Assembly (NCBI GenBank): GCA_028288395.1
Contig: JAQBNV010000535.1
Location: 1-6,838 of the forward strand
Direction: 5' to 3'
Length of the DNA: 6,838 nt
Source: Adhaeribacter sp.
GTDB taxonomy: Bacteria; Bacteroidota; Bacteroidia; Cytophagales; Hymenobacteraceae
Shown here piece by piece: positions 1-6,041 of the stretch (position 1 is its first letter; the number at the start of each line of letters is the position of its first letter). The notes beneath the pieces are model-generated. The model searched no databases, was not told the origin of the DNA, and was given only the letters and a program-made list of their open reading frames with translations. The translations under genes and the position numbers were made by a program.

Positions 1-326
1 CCGGTATAAGTAAAATTTTGTCCCTGAATCTCGGCTTTAATTACTTTCGTATGGGCTTCGTAGTCGATGGTACTAATCGATATCCAGCCGGTGTAGCCCA
101 CCGTTCCACCCCGTTGCACCATTAAAACACCCGAAAAAGGTTCTTGCTCTGGGTTGCTCATGGTGTAATTCCACTTGCCTTCCAGCGTGGTTCGCTCGGT
201 AGTTGCCGTTAGTCCAGTGATCAGCTGCGTGTTCGCCACTGACTGGTGGTTCGTTACGCAACTGGTTACTGAAAAGAGGAGCGTAGCCCCCAAAAGCGCG
301 GTGCTGTTTTTGAAAAATAGATTCAT
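1..326 (-). CDS. Putative lipoprotein of unknown function, partial (3' end beyond window)
   Basis: Reading the minus strand from the ATG at 326 gives 108 uninterrupted codons that run off the left edge, so only the N-terminal part is present. Residues 1-22 form a lipoprotein signal peptide: Asn/Lys-containing n-region, hydrophobic stretch ALLGATLLFSV, then lipobox V-T-S-C with the lipidation cysteine at residue 23. After a Thr-rich linker comes LEGKWNYTM at about 51-59, then a stretch with PFSGVLMV and GYTGWISI that alternates like beta-strands. This resembles small beta-rich lipoproteins of Cytophagales that start with a 'GxW' motif, but I cannot name the family. An in-frame ATG at 347 would add MPFNFKF; the 326 start gives a more usual signal peptide. 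The protein is probably membrane-anchored in the envelope. It is transcribed divergently from the exonuclease gene. That it is a real gene is well supported; its function is unknown. Confidence 0.8.
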   Translation of the reverse strand, partial: MNLFFKNSTALLGATLLFSVTSCVTNHQSVANTQLITGLTATTERTTLEGKWNYTMSNPEQEPFSGVLMVQRGGTVGYTGWISISTIDYEAHTKVIKAEIQGQNFTYT

Positions 327-537
327 AAATTTAAAATTGAAAGGCATAATTTAAAAGATAAATTATTGATCACCAATTTTATTTAGAATTGAAAATCAAT
401 CCATTAAATATTATTCTTTGTAAATTATCGGAATAGGCAAGGCATTTTTTTCGTCTTTAATTTATCCCGTTCTGGTTTTACGATATTTTATCGGTGCGCG
501 GTTATATCCAAATGGCTGCCGCAAGAGTATAAAGTTT
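327..537. promoter_or_regulatory. Divergent AT-rich intergenic region, presumed to hold both promoters
   Basis: This 211-bp spacer separates the start of the minus-strand lipoprotein gene from the start of the plus-strand exonuclease gene, so promoters for both should lie here. It is much richer in A and T than the flanking genes. I found no clean match to the Bacteroidota promoter pattern (TTG near -33, TAnnTTTG near -7) on either strand. The nearest is TTG at 389-391 with TA-N3-TTTG at 412-420 on the plus strand, which has one base too many inside the -7 element. The main visible structure is the dyad at 365-400. No ORF of note is present. Confidence 0.5.
365..400. repeat. 36-bp imperfect inverted repeat in the divergent spacer
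   Basis: Outer arms ATTGAT (365-370) and ATCAAT (395-400) and inner arms CAATT (374-378) and AATTG (387-391) share one symmetry axis. Two further A-T pairs and one T-G pair extend toward the centre. The three-base steps between the arms (371-373 and 392-394) do not pair. This could be an operator for a dimeric regulator or a hairpin in the leader of the lipoprotein transcript. AT-rich DNA produces such dyads by chance fairly often. Confidence 0.4.
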
Positions 538-1119
538 ATGCACTACGTTTCCATCGACTTAGAAACCACGGGTACCAACCCGGCTCGCCACCAGATTATT
601 GAATTTGGGGCGGTAATTGAAAATACGAACAAAAATACCGAGCTGCAAAATTTGCCCCGGTTTAAGCGCATTGTAAAACACCCGGAATATACGGGTCAGG
701 CCTTTGCCTTAAATTTAAATGCCCGCATTTTTCAGGAATTGGTGCAACCAACCGGAGCTGCCCCGGTATGTGAAGCGCTGGAATTAGCCGGACAGTTTAA
801 AGATTTTTTGCTGAATAACGGCTTTGCCACCGACGAAGAAAAAACTTATGTAAGAATTATTGCCGCCGGTAAAAACTTTGCGGCCTTTGACCTGGCCTTT
901 CTGAATAACCTGCCGGGATGGCGCGATCATATTCGGATAAGTCAGCAAATACTGGACCCGGCCATGTATTATATAAATTTCCAGGACGATCAGAAACTGC
1001 CTTCGCTGGAAGAATGTAAACGGCGGGCGGGTTTTGAAGATGCTTCGGTTATGCACGATGCCTTAGCGGATGCTCTGGATGTGGTACGTTTGCTCCGCCA
1101 GCAATACCACCCGGAATAA
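538..1119 (+). CDS. Stand-alone DEDDh-family 3'-5' exonuclease (DnaQ/RNase T-like)
   Basis: The 193-residue protein carries the full set of DEDDh exonuclease motifs. Exo I is D7-x-E9 in SIDLETTG, Exo II is N113-x-x-x-F-D118 in KNFAAFD, and Exo III is H173-x4-D178 in MHDALADAL. These acidic residues bind two metal ions and His173 is the general base, so a two-metal 3'-to-5' hydrolase acting on DNA or RNA ends is expected. No polymerase, helicase or BRCT domain is attached. About 108 residues separate Exo I from Exo II, and the intervening part includes the stretch GQAFALNLNARIFQEL (53-68). Similar 'AL.(M/L)NA' segments occur, from memory, in some phage and stand-alone exonucleases. There is no signal peptide, so it is cytoplasmic. 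The ATG at 538 places Exo I at the usual distance from the N-terminus. Whether it is a proofreading subunit, an oligoribonuclease-like enzyme or a repair nuclease cannot be told from sequence. Confidence 0.88.
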   Translation: MHYVSIDLETTGTNPARHQIIEFGAVIENTNKNTELQNLPRFKRIVKHPEYTGQAFALNLNARIFQELVQPTGAAPVCEALELAGQFKDFLLNNGFATDEEKTYVRIIAAGKNFAAFDLAFLNNLPGWRDHIRISQQILDPAMYYINFQDDQKLPSLEECKRRAGFEDASVMHDALADALDVVRLLRQQYHPE

Positions 1120-1269
1120 AGCAATACTGCCGTATTCGACAGCAGGCAATGAAAATGCTTTTAAGAATTATCAGGTAGGAAACGTGTACTGGAAAGAAAT
1201 ACCTGGCCTTAACCCCCTTTATCAGGAAGGATTGAAAGTAGCCTATAATTCCGCTCTCTTTATTATATG

Positions 1270-1287
1270 CCATTACCCGGATAATGG
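1270..1287. repeat. 18-bp near-palindrome upstream of the CE15 gene
   Basis: The arms CCATTA (1270-1275) and TAATGG (1282-1287) are perfect complements around a CCCGGA centre whose core CCGG is itself palindromic. Only the pair flanking the core breaks the symmetry. The site lies about 140 bp before the CE15 start codon. It is not followed by a T-run, so an operator-like site is likelier than a terminator, but it could be chance. Confidence 0.3.
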
Positions 1288-1388
1288 TTGCATGTCGCTT
1301 AAAGCTTTAGCCCGATGTTCTCCTATTGGCTGGCCGATTATGGGTGCATAGTTGCAGACCAGACCATAAATAATTACCTTATCGAAAA

Positions 1389-1404
1389 TTTTCCGTCCGG
1401 AAAA
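1389..1404. repeat. Small hairpin in the leader of the CE15 gene
   Basis: TTTTCC (1389-1394) and GGAAAA (1399-1404) form a 6-bp stem with a GTCC loop, ending 21 bp before the CE15 start codon. No T-run follows it, so it is not a standard terminator. The stem is short enough to arise by chance in an AT-rich leader. Confidence 0.25.
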
Positions 1405-1425
1405 CTGAGCCGATATTTGATTTAT

Positions 1426-2739
1426 ATGATTAAAAAATATTTTCGCATGTGTGCCGTGCTATTTAGCGGATTGCTGGCCTGGGTTTTAAGTGTATTATCG
1501 GCCAGCGGTCAGGGTATAAATATTAATTACGACGAAGAAAAAGTTGGCTCTCACTCCTTACCAGATTTGCTCCGGCTGCCCGACAGTACGGTCGTAACCA
1601 CGGCCGAGCAATGGACCAGCCAGGGCCGCCCCGCTACGCTGCAATTATTTAAAACGCACGTATACGGGGAATTACCGGATAAACTGCCGGGCATGCATTT
1701 TAAAGTAAGAAACGAAAATAAAAATGCTTTGGGCGGACTTGCTACCCGCAAACAGGTAACCATTTATTTTACCCAGGGAGCAGATGGCCCCAGTATGGAG
1801 GTGTTGCTGTATATCCCAAATAAAGTTAATGGCCCCGTACCAGCATTTGTAGGATTAAATTTTTATGGCAACCAGAGTATTCATCCGGATAAAGGAATTG
1901 CATTATCCACTCGCTGGATAAATAACAGCCCTGAAGGAATCGTGAATAATAAAGCGACCGAAGCCTCGCGGGGTTTGCAGGCCAGCCGCTGGCCCGTAGA
2001 AGAATTGCTGAAAAAAGGTTTTGCCCTGGTCACGGCTTATTACGGCGATCTGGAACCCGATCATTCTGAAGGCTGGCAATCGGGCATTCGTACTTCCCTT
2101 AAAACCGAATTAAACCTGGAAGAAGATAAATGGGGCGCCATTGGCGCCTGGGCCTGGGGCCTGAGCCGCATTATGGATTACCTCGAAAAAGAAAAGCGCA
2201 TCAATCCCAAACAAGTTGCCTTAACCGGGCATTCGCGCATTGGTAAAGCTGCATTGTGGGCTGCCGCCAACGATACCCGTTTTGCACTGGTGGTTTCGAA
2301 CGAATCGGGGGAAGGAGGGGCGGCCCTGGCCCGCCGGAATTACGGCGAAACCATTGCCCAACTCAACCGTTCTTTTCCGCACTGGTTTAGCCCGGCTTAT
2401 AAAAATTACAACCAGCAACCTGAAAAGTTACCGGTTGATCAGCACCAACTCCTGGCTTTGATCGCGCCGCGGCCATTGTATGTGAGTAGCGCCATCGAAG
2501 ACAAATGGGCCGATCCCCAGGGCGAATTTTTAAGCGCTTTTTATGCAGAACCGGTTTACAAACTTTTCAACAAGAAAGGCTTGGGAGCTTTGGAAATGCC
2601 GGCCGTTGAAAAACCCGTGGGCGAAACCATCCGTTACCATATCCGGAACGGGAAGCATGATATTATGGCTTACGATTGGCAGCAACATCTGGCGTTTGCG
2701 CAAAAACATTTTAAATTAAAAATTAACGCTAAACCCTAA
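1426..2739 (+). CDS. Secreted CE15 family glucuronoyl (4-O-methyl-glucuronate) esterase
   Basis: From the ATG at 1426 the protein has 437 residues and an N-terminal signal peptide: basic MIKKYFR, a hydrophobic core, and a probable cut near ASG-Q (about residue 28). Earlier in-frame ATGs (from 1315) would bury this signal, so 1426 is preferred. The rest matches bacterial CE15 alpha/beta-hydrolases. The nucleophile elbow is G-H-S270-R-I-G-K, with the family's Arg next to the Ser. It is followed by SNESGEGGAALARR with Glu293, IAPRPLYV, the acidic segment EDKWADP (Asp359) and catalytic His411 in NGKHDI. CE15 enzymes split the ester between lignin alcohols and 4-O-methyl-glucuronic acid on glucuronoxylan, helping to separate lignin from hemicellulose. 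Both Glu293 and Asp359 are candidates for the triad acid, as known bacterial members use either position. It should act in the periplasm or on the cell surface. No glycoside hydrolase, SusC/D pair or carbohydrate-binding module lies next to it. The alternative label, acetyl xylan esterase, fits less well. Confidence 0.9.
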   Translation: MIKKYFRMCAVLFSGLLAWVLSVLSASGQGININYDEEKVGSHSLPDLLRLPDSTVVTTAEQWTSQGRPATLQLFKTHVYGELPDKLPGMHFKVRNENKNALGGLATRKQVTIYFTQGADGPSMEVLLYIPNKVNGPVPAFVGLNFYGNQSIHPDKGIALSTRWINNSPEGIVNNKATEASRGLQASRWPVEELLKKGFALVTAYYGDLEPDHSEGWQSGIRTSLKTELNLEEDKWGAIGAWAWGLSRIMDYLEKEKRINPKQVALTGHSRIGKAALWAAANDTRFALVVSNESGEGGAALARRNYGETIAQLNRSFPHWFSPAYKNYNQQPEKLPVDQHQLLALIAPRPLYVSSAIEDKWADPQGEFLSAFYAEPVYKLFNKKGLGALEMPAVEKPVGETIRYHIRNGKHDIMAYDWQQHLAFAQKHFKLKINAKP

Positions 2740-2880
2740 CCAGCCTGCGCAGATTAACATTAACGCCATAGCTCCTGATTTCCGCCCGGCGCGAATAACT
2801 TCCAATACCGGCAATGTTTTATTTTAATATTTTTCAGTTCCTAAATTTTTTATCCTTTTAGAAAGGATATTTTCTACCAG
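2740..2880 (+). promoter_or_regulatory. Spacer and leader region before dctA
   Basis: This 141-bp gap between the CE15 stop codon and the dctA start is AT-rich in its second half. No convincing terminator for the CE15 gene was seen apart from the hairpin at 2851-2869, which lies right at the dctA start. The best -7-like element is TATTTTTC (2828-2835), one base off TAnnTTTG, but it lacks a TTG at the right distance. The region could hold the dctA promoter; this is inferred from position only. Confidence 0.35.
2851..2869 (+). promoter_or_regulatory. Perfect 8-bp hairpin just upstream of dctA, covering a possible ribosome binding site
   Basis: TATCCTTT (2851-2858) and AAAGGATA (2862-2869) pair perfectly across a three-base loop. 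The hairpin ends 11 bases before the dctA ATG. Its right arm holds AAAGGA, the only Shine-Dalgarno-like sequence near this start, although its spacing to the ATG is rather long. A run TTTT follows at 2870-2873, so it could alternatively act as a weak terminator for transcription arriving from the CE15 gene, or as a DNA operator. The structure is seen directly; its role is inferred. Confidence 0.45.
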
Positions 2881-4152
2881 ATGAAACGACTTTCCAAAAA
2901 TCTAACTTTTCAGGTACTCATTGCCATTAGCTTAGGAATACTGGTTGGTGCCTTTTTTCCCGAAATCGGGGCGAAACTGAAGCCCATCGGCGATGTATTC
3001 ATCAACCTGATTAAGATGGTGATTGCACCGGTTATTTTTCTCACCATTGTGCTGGGTATCAGTAGCATGGGCAACCTGAAGAAAGTTGGTCGGGTAGGCG
3101 GTAAAGCCTTGTTGTATTTCGAGGTAGTCACCACCTTTGCCTTGGTTATCGGGCTGGTAATTGCCAATGTAACGAAACCGGGGGCGGGTTTAGAAGTTAA
3201 TGATTTAGCGCAAGGAGATATAAGCGCTTACCAGAAAGGCGCGCAGGAAATTAATTGGGTGGAATTTATTACGCACATTGTGCCGGCCAACGTAGTAGAT
3301 GCTTTTGCCAAAGGCGATATTCTGCAGGTATTGTTGTTTTCGGTATTATTTGGCGTCGGATTAACCAAAATGGGAGTAGCCGGGCATTCGGTCATCCAGA
3401 CTTTTGAAAAATTATCTAAGATATTTTTTAATATTCTGGGAGTGGTAATGAAGTTGGCGCCCATTGGCGCATTTGGCGGCATGGCCTACAGTATCGGTAA
3501 ATTTGGGTTGGCTACGCTTATTCCGTTGGGTAAACTCATGTTGTGCGTTTATGCCACCATGTTCCTGTTTATTTTTGTGGTATTAAATTTAATTGCCCGC
3601 TTATACGGCTTCAGTTTGTGGCGTTATTTAAAGTTTATTAAAGAAGAAATATTAATTGTGTTGGGTACTTCTTCTTCAGAATCGGTGCTGCCCATGATTA
3701 TGCGGAAACTTGAGCGTTATGGCTGTTCCAAATCGGTGGTAGGGCTCGTTATTCCAACGGGCTATTCTTTTAACCTCGACGGCACCACCATTTATTTATC
3801 GATGGCCGTAATATTTTTAGCGCAGGTATTTGGAGTGGAATTAAGTTTCGCGCAGGAACTAACCATTATTGGTATTCTGATGATAACTTCAAAAGGGGCG
3901 GCCGCCGTAACCGGCGGCGGGTTTATTGTACTGGCTTCGACGTTAGGTGCCTTAAAAGTAGTGCCGGTAGAAGGGATGGCTTTATTATTGGGGGTAGATA
4001 GGTTTATGTCGGAAGCACGGGCTATTACCAACCTGATAGGAAATGGCGTTGCGACCATAGTAGTTGCCAAAAGCGAGGGTGAATTTGATCCCATTCAGAA
4101 TGAAATAGCCCTTGGCGGTGGAGATTTGGTGCCGGACGAAGAACTTGTCTGA
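2881..4152 (+). CDS. dctA: C4-dicarboxylate:cation symporter of the DAACS family (DctA-type)
   Basis: The 423-residue protein matches DctA over its whole length, the usual size for the family. It should import succinate, fumarate and malate across the inner membrane using the H+ or Na+ gradient. Visible landmarks are [11 protein letters not shown] (43-53), the Ser-rich tip of re-entrant loop HP1, GTSSSES (262-268), the TM7 motif [11 protein letters not shown] (292-302), HP2 with [12 protein letters not shown] (337-348), and TM8 with DRFMSEAR through [14 protein letters not shown] (373-397). About eight membrane spans are expected. Aligning TM8 with the aspartate transporter GltPh, from memory, puts Ser377 where GltPh has Asp394, the residue that holds the substrate amino group, while Arg380 and Asn384 (GltPh Arg397 and Asn401) are kept. 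That favours dicarboxylates over amino acids. The gene has a hairpin leader and is followed by a convergent gene. Glutamate/aspartate transport is the less likely alternative. Confidence 0.88.
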   Translation: MKRLSKNLTFQVLIAISLGILVGAFFPEIGAKLKPIGDVFINLIKMVIAPVIFLTIVLGISSMGNLKKVGRVGGKALLYFEVVTTFALVIGLVIANVTKPGAGLEVNDLAQGDISAYQKGAQEINWVEFITHIVPANVVDAFAKGDILQVLLFSVLFGVGLTKMGVAGHSVIQTFEKLSKIFFNILGVVMKLAPIGAFGGMAYSIGKFGLATLIPLGKLMLCVYATMFLFIFVVLNLIARLYGFSLWRYLKFIKEEILIVLGTSSSESVLPMIMRKLERYGCSKSVVGLVIPTGYSFNLDGTTIYLSMAVIFLAQVFGVELSFAQELTIIGILMITSKGAAAVTGGGFIVLASTLGALKVVPVEGMALLLGVDRFMSEARAITNLIGNGVATIVVAKSEGEFDPIQNEIALGGGDLVPDEELV

Positions 4153-4168
4153 AATACTTTGAGGTATT
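4153..4168 (+). terminator. Weak candidate terminator after dctA
   Basis: AATAC (4153-4157) and GTATT (4164-4168) can pair immediately after the dctA stop codon, followed by AATATTATT rather than a clean T-run. The stem is short and AT-rich. Some termination is expected in this 115-bp spacer because dctA and uvsE converge here, but this is the only hairpin I could point to, and it is not strong. Confidence 0.25.
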
Positions 4169-4267
4169 AATATTATTCTGTACCGCCCATATTCCCGTTC
4201 GGGCAAATTTCCGGCACCTGTAAGTAATATTTATAAATTATTAAACCAGTTACCAGTACGGAAAATT

Positions 4268-5176
4268 TTACATGACACCCGCCGAAGAAGGCACATAGCC
4301 TAACTCCCGTAACAGCGCTAAAGCAGGCAGGGCGCTGGCTTCTTTGTCTTTTATTTCGAGCATAATATCCACATCCAAGCCCTGCAAATGGGTTAGAAAT
4401 TCCCGAAACAAATCTAGTTGAATATGAGCGGTGTGTTTGCCTTTCCGGTCGCCGGGCGACTGCGAGCTGTAATCCATCATCAGGATGCCGTCATCGGGTT
4501 GCCAGGTTTGCGCTGCCAGGCGCAGGGCTTCGGCCATGGGTTCGCCGTTGTGCAGGCACTCGTGGTGGAAATTATCAAATAAAATCGGGATGCCCGTGCG
4601 TTCGTGTATTTCCAGGCAGTCCTGGAGGCTGTAAGACCGATCGTCGTTTTCTAAAACCAATCGGGCTCTGATATTTTCGGGCAGCACGTGTACCGCATCG
4701 GCAAAGCGCCGGATCGCCATCGGTTTATCGCCGTAAACGCCGCCCGCATGAATCTGCAGTTTCGCCGATTTATCTAGCCCCATTAAATCAATAATACTGC
4801 ATTGATAAGCCAATTCGGCAAAGCTGTTCTGCACGATGGTTTCGGTAGGTGAGTTTAATACCACAAACTGGTCGGGATGCATAGATATACGCAAACCATT
4901 GTCCTTAATAAACTGGCCAAGGGCTGCCAAGGAGGGGGCAAAATATTCCTGCCAATTAAAGGTATTTACCGGGTGAGAGGCAAAGGGTACCAAATCCGAA
5001 CTCATCCGGAAAAAAAGCAAACCGTGCTGTACATTAAAGGCCAGGATCTGCTCCAGACAAGCCAGATTATTTGTTACAGCCTTAATTAACCGCTCTTCGG
5101 AGTAGGACGCCAGCCGGAACGTAGTAGCCGAAGAACAAGGTAAAGTTTCGTTGATGCAGGGATAGCCAATTTTCAT
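4268..5176 (-). CDS. uvsE: UV damage endonuclease UvsE/UvdE
   Basis: This 302-residue protein matches the UvsE/UvdE family from its first residues (MKIGYPCINETL) onward. Hallmarks are FRLASYSEERL (20-30), FFRMSSDLVPFASHP (55-69), ISMHPDQFVVLNSP (97-110), IHAGGVYGDK (142-151), LVLENDDRSYS (173-183), FDNFHHEC (200-207), MDYSSQSPGDRKGKH (234-248) and IMLEIKDKE (271-279). The enzyme is a TIM barrel with a metal cluster. Likely ligands here are His68, His100, His143, Glu176, Asp201, His204, His248 and Glu274, with a nearby Lys (245 or 247) as the position modified in the Thermus enzyme. It nicks DNA 5' of cyclobutane dimers and 6-4 photoproducts, starting repair without UvrABC. All key residues are present, so it should be active. 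The gene lies 56 bp downstream of the carboxypeptidase-regulatory-like gene with no terminator seen between them, so it may be read from the same transcript. Confidence 0.95.
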   Translation of the reverse strand: MKIGYPCINETLPCSSATTFRLASYSEERLIKAVTNNLACLEQILAFNVQHGLLFFRMSSDLVPFASHPVNTFNWQEYFAPSLAALGQFIKDNGLRISMHPDQFVVLNSPTETIVQNSFAELAYQCSIIDLMGLDKSAKLQIHAGGVYGDKPMAIRRFADAVHVLPENIRARLVLENDDRSYSLQDCLEIHERTGIPILFDNFHHECLHNGEPMAEALRLAAQTWQPDDGILMMDYSSQSPGDRKGKHTAHIQLDLFREFLTHLQGLDVDIMLEIKDKEASALPALALLRELGYVPSSAGVM

Positions 5177-5232
5177 AGGAACACCGGTTAAATAATCAAT
5201 TAACCTGAACGCAGCCTGAAAGTTTTGGTTTT

Positions 5233-5892
5233 TTACCGGCGGAGATCACGGTTCCGGTTCAGGAACAGACTGTCGTAGGCGCGCTGTTTTTTTATCGCCT
5301 CCAGGGCTTCTTTGCGGGCAACTTCTTCGGCCCGCAGTTCTTCCAGTTTTCGTTTATCTTTCCCTTCTTTCGAGAGCGCATCATAAATTAAACTGGCTGG
5401 GTTTTCTAAAGTAGGTGCCACCGGCACCGTTTTTTTATCTTTGTACAAAGGTTCGGGAGCCGGCGGTTTAACGGCTACTTTCGGGGCCGGCGGTTTCTTC
5501 ATGTTGCGCAAAGCCCTGTTTACCTTTTCATAATCCAGCCCCCCAACTACTTTTACTTCGGGTAATTCCAACGAACCTTCTTCTAGTAATATTTGCACGG
5601 TTAGATCATTTTGCGCCCGCGCGTGTACTACATAACGTTGCGTTTTAAAGCCTACCGCCCGGATTACGAGAGTATCGCCGGGCTGCACCAAAATTCTAAA
5701 AACCCCGGCGGCATCTGAAACAGTACCGCGACCAGTAGCTGTTTTAATTACCGTAATACTTTCGAGGGGTGTTTTGGTTTGGGCATGCCGGATAGTACCG
5801 GTCAGCCGAAGGGTAGATTGCGCGAAGAGGCCCGGGTTGCCGCAAAAAAAAAGCAAAATGAGAAGTATGCAGTAGTACCGGCCTGGTATCAT
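5233..5892 (-). CDS. Secreted carboxypeptidase-regulatory-like domain protein with Pro-rich linker and charged C-terminal helix
   Basis: The 219-residue protein begins with a signal peptide (hydrophobic core CILLILLFF, probable cut after LFA at residue 24). Residues 29-105 look like a CarboxypepD_reg-like beta-sandwich: LTGTIRHAQTKTPLESITV, then GTVSDAAGVFRI, then GDTLVIRAVGFKTQ and LEEGSLELPEVKVV. In Bacteroidota this fold often sits at the N-terminus of TonB-dependent receptors, but here no plug or barrel follows. Instead there is a short Pro/Ala/Lys linker with KPPAP twice (133-137 and 142-146), a conserved-looking NPASLIYDALSKEGKDKRKLEEL segment (split here as residues 164-174 and 175-186) and a Lys/Glu-rich, probably helical tail ending in RRR-like RDLRR. 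It is probably periplasmic or outer-membrane associated. Its specific function is unknown. It is probably transcribed together with uvsE, though no shared role is evident. Confidence 0.82.
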   Translation of the reverse strand: MIPGRYYCILLILLFFCGNPGLFAQSTLRLTGTIRHAQTKTPLESITVIKTATGRGTVSDAAGVFRILVQPGDTLVIRAVGFKTQRYVVHARAQNDLTVQILLEEGSLELPEVKVVGGLDYEKVNRALRNMKKPPAPKVAVKPPAPEPLYKDKKTVPVAPTLENPASLIYDALSKEGKDKRKLEELRAEEVARKEALEAIKKQRAYDSLFLNRNRDLRR

Positions 5893-5975
5893 CAGGTAAA
5901 ATAGATTATAATTAAAAAGAACAACGGCTTTCGGACTTTAAAAGTATGAAAATTTAGAATGATGGCGGACATTTA
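5893..5975 (-). promoter_or_regulatory. Presumed promoter region of the carboxypeptidase-regulatory-like gene and uvsE
   Basis: Because the terminator at 5976-6021 should stop transcription from the upstream lipoprotein gene, this 83-bp segment is where transcription of the downstream pair should begin. A minus-strand TACTTTTA (5939-5946) is one base off the Bacteroidota -7 pattern TAnnTTTG, but no TTG is found at a -33 distance. The assignment rests on position rather than a clear motif. Confidence 0.3.
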
Positions 5976-6021
5976 AAAAATAAAAAGCTTGCTTAATATT
6001 TTAAGTAAGCTTTTTATTTTT
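5976..6021 (-). terminator. Strong, near-symmetric intrinsic terminator
   Basis: The arms 5976-5996 and 6001-6021 form a 21-bp stem, perfect except for one G-T pair, around a TATT loop. The core is AAGCTTGCTTAA against TTAAGTAAGCTT, flanked by A-run on the left and T-run on the right. Read on the minus strand it begins 20 bases after the stop codon of the lipoprotein gene and ends in a T-rich tract, so it should end that transcript. The symmetry means it could also stop transcription from the other direction. Confidence 0.88.
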
Positions 6022-6041
6022 GGCACACAGGAGCCTGAATT

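Larger units (their letters stand above)
1120..1425 (+). other. 306-bp intergenic region between exonuclease and CE15 genes
   Basis: I see no convincing gene here. An open frame that starts inside the exonuclease (1070) and crosses into this gap looks like a chance frame with no recognisable domain. The CE15 frame is open back to an ATG at 1315, but the residues before 1426 do not look like protein and would spoil the signal peptide. Three small inverted repeats are present: AATAC/GTATT (1123-1136, just after the exonuclease stop, possibly a weak terminator), CCATTA/TAATGG (1270-1287) and TTTTCC/GGAAAA (1389-1404). The length is enough for an independent promoter for the CE15 gene, although no clear consensus promoter was recognised. 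Confidence 0.5.

Noticed and set aside
73..261. Open frame on the minus strand, 62 codons
   Set aside because: It lies in another frame within the lipoprotein gene 1-326, which has a clear signal peptide and lipobox, and the alternative frame has no recognisable features.
412..420. Bacteroidota -7 promoter element (TA-N3-TTTG) for the exonuclease gene
   Set aside because: The spacer inside the element is one base too long, and the start codon is over 110 bp downstream, so it is not reliable enough to call.
1070..1351. Open frame of 93 codons on the plus strand overlapping the exonuclease end and the following gap
   Set aside because: It starts inside the exonuclease in a different frame, has no signal peptide or domain, and its composition does not look like a conserved protein.
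1315..1425. Longer N-terminus for the CE15 esterase
   Set aside because: The extra 37 residues have no family match and would place the clear signal peptide internally; the ATG at 1426 gives a normal secreted protein.
1426..4152. CE15 and dctA as a plant-carbon operon or novel utilisation system
   Set aside because: The 141-bp gap, the hairpin before dctA and the lack of any glycoside hydrolase or SusC/D genes leave only loose metabolic plausibility.
4187..4206. CCCG-TT-CGGG hairpin in the dctA-uvsE convergent spacer as a terminator
   Set aside because: The stem is only three to four pairs and has no following T-run on either strand.
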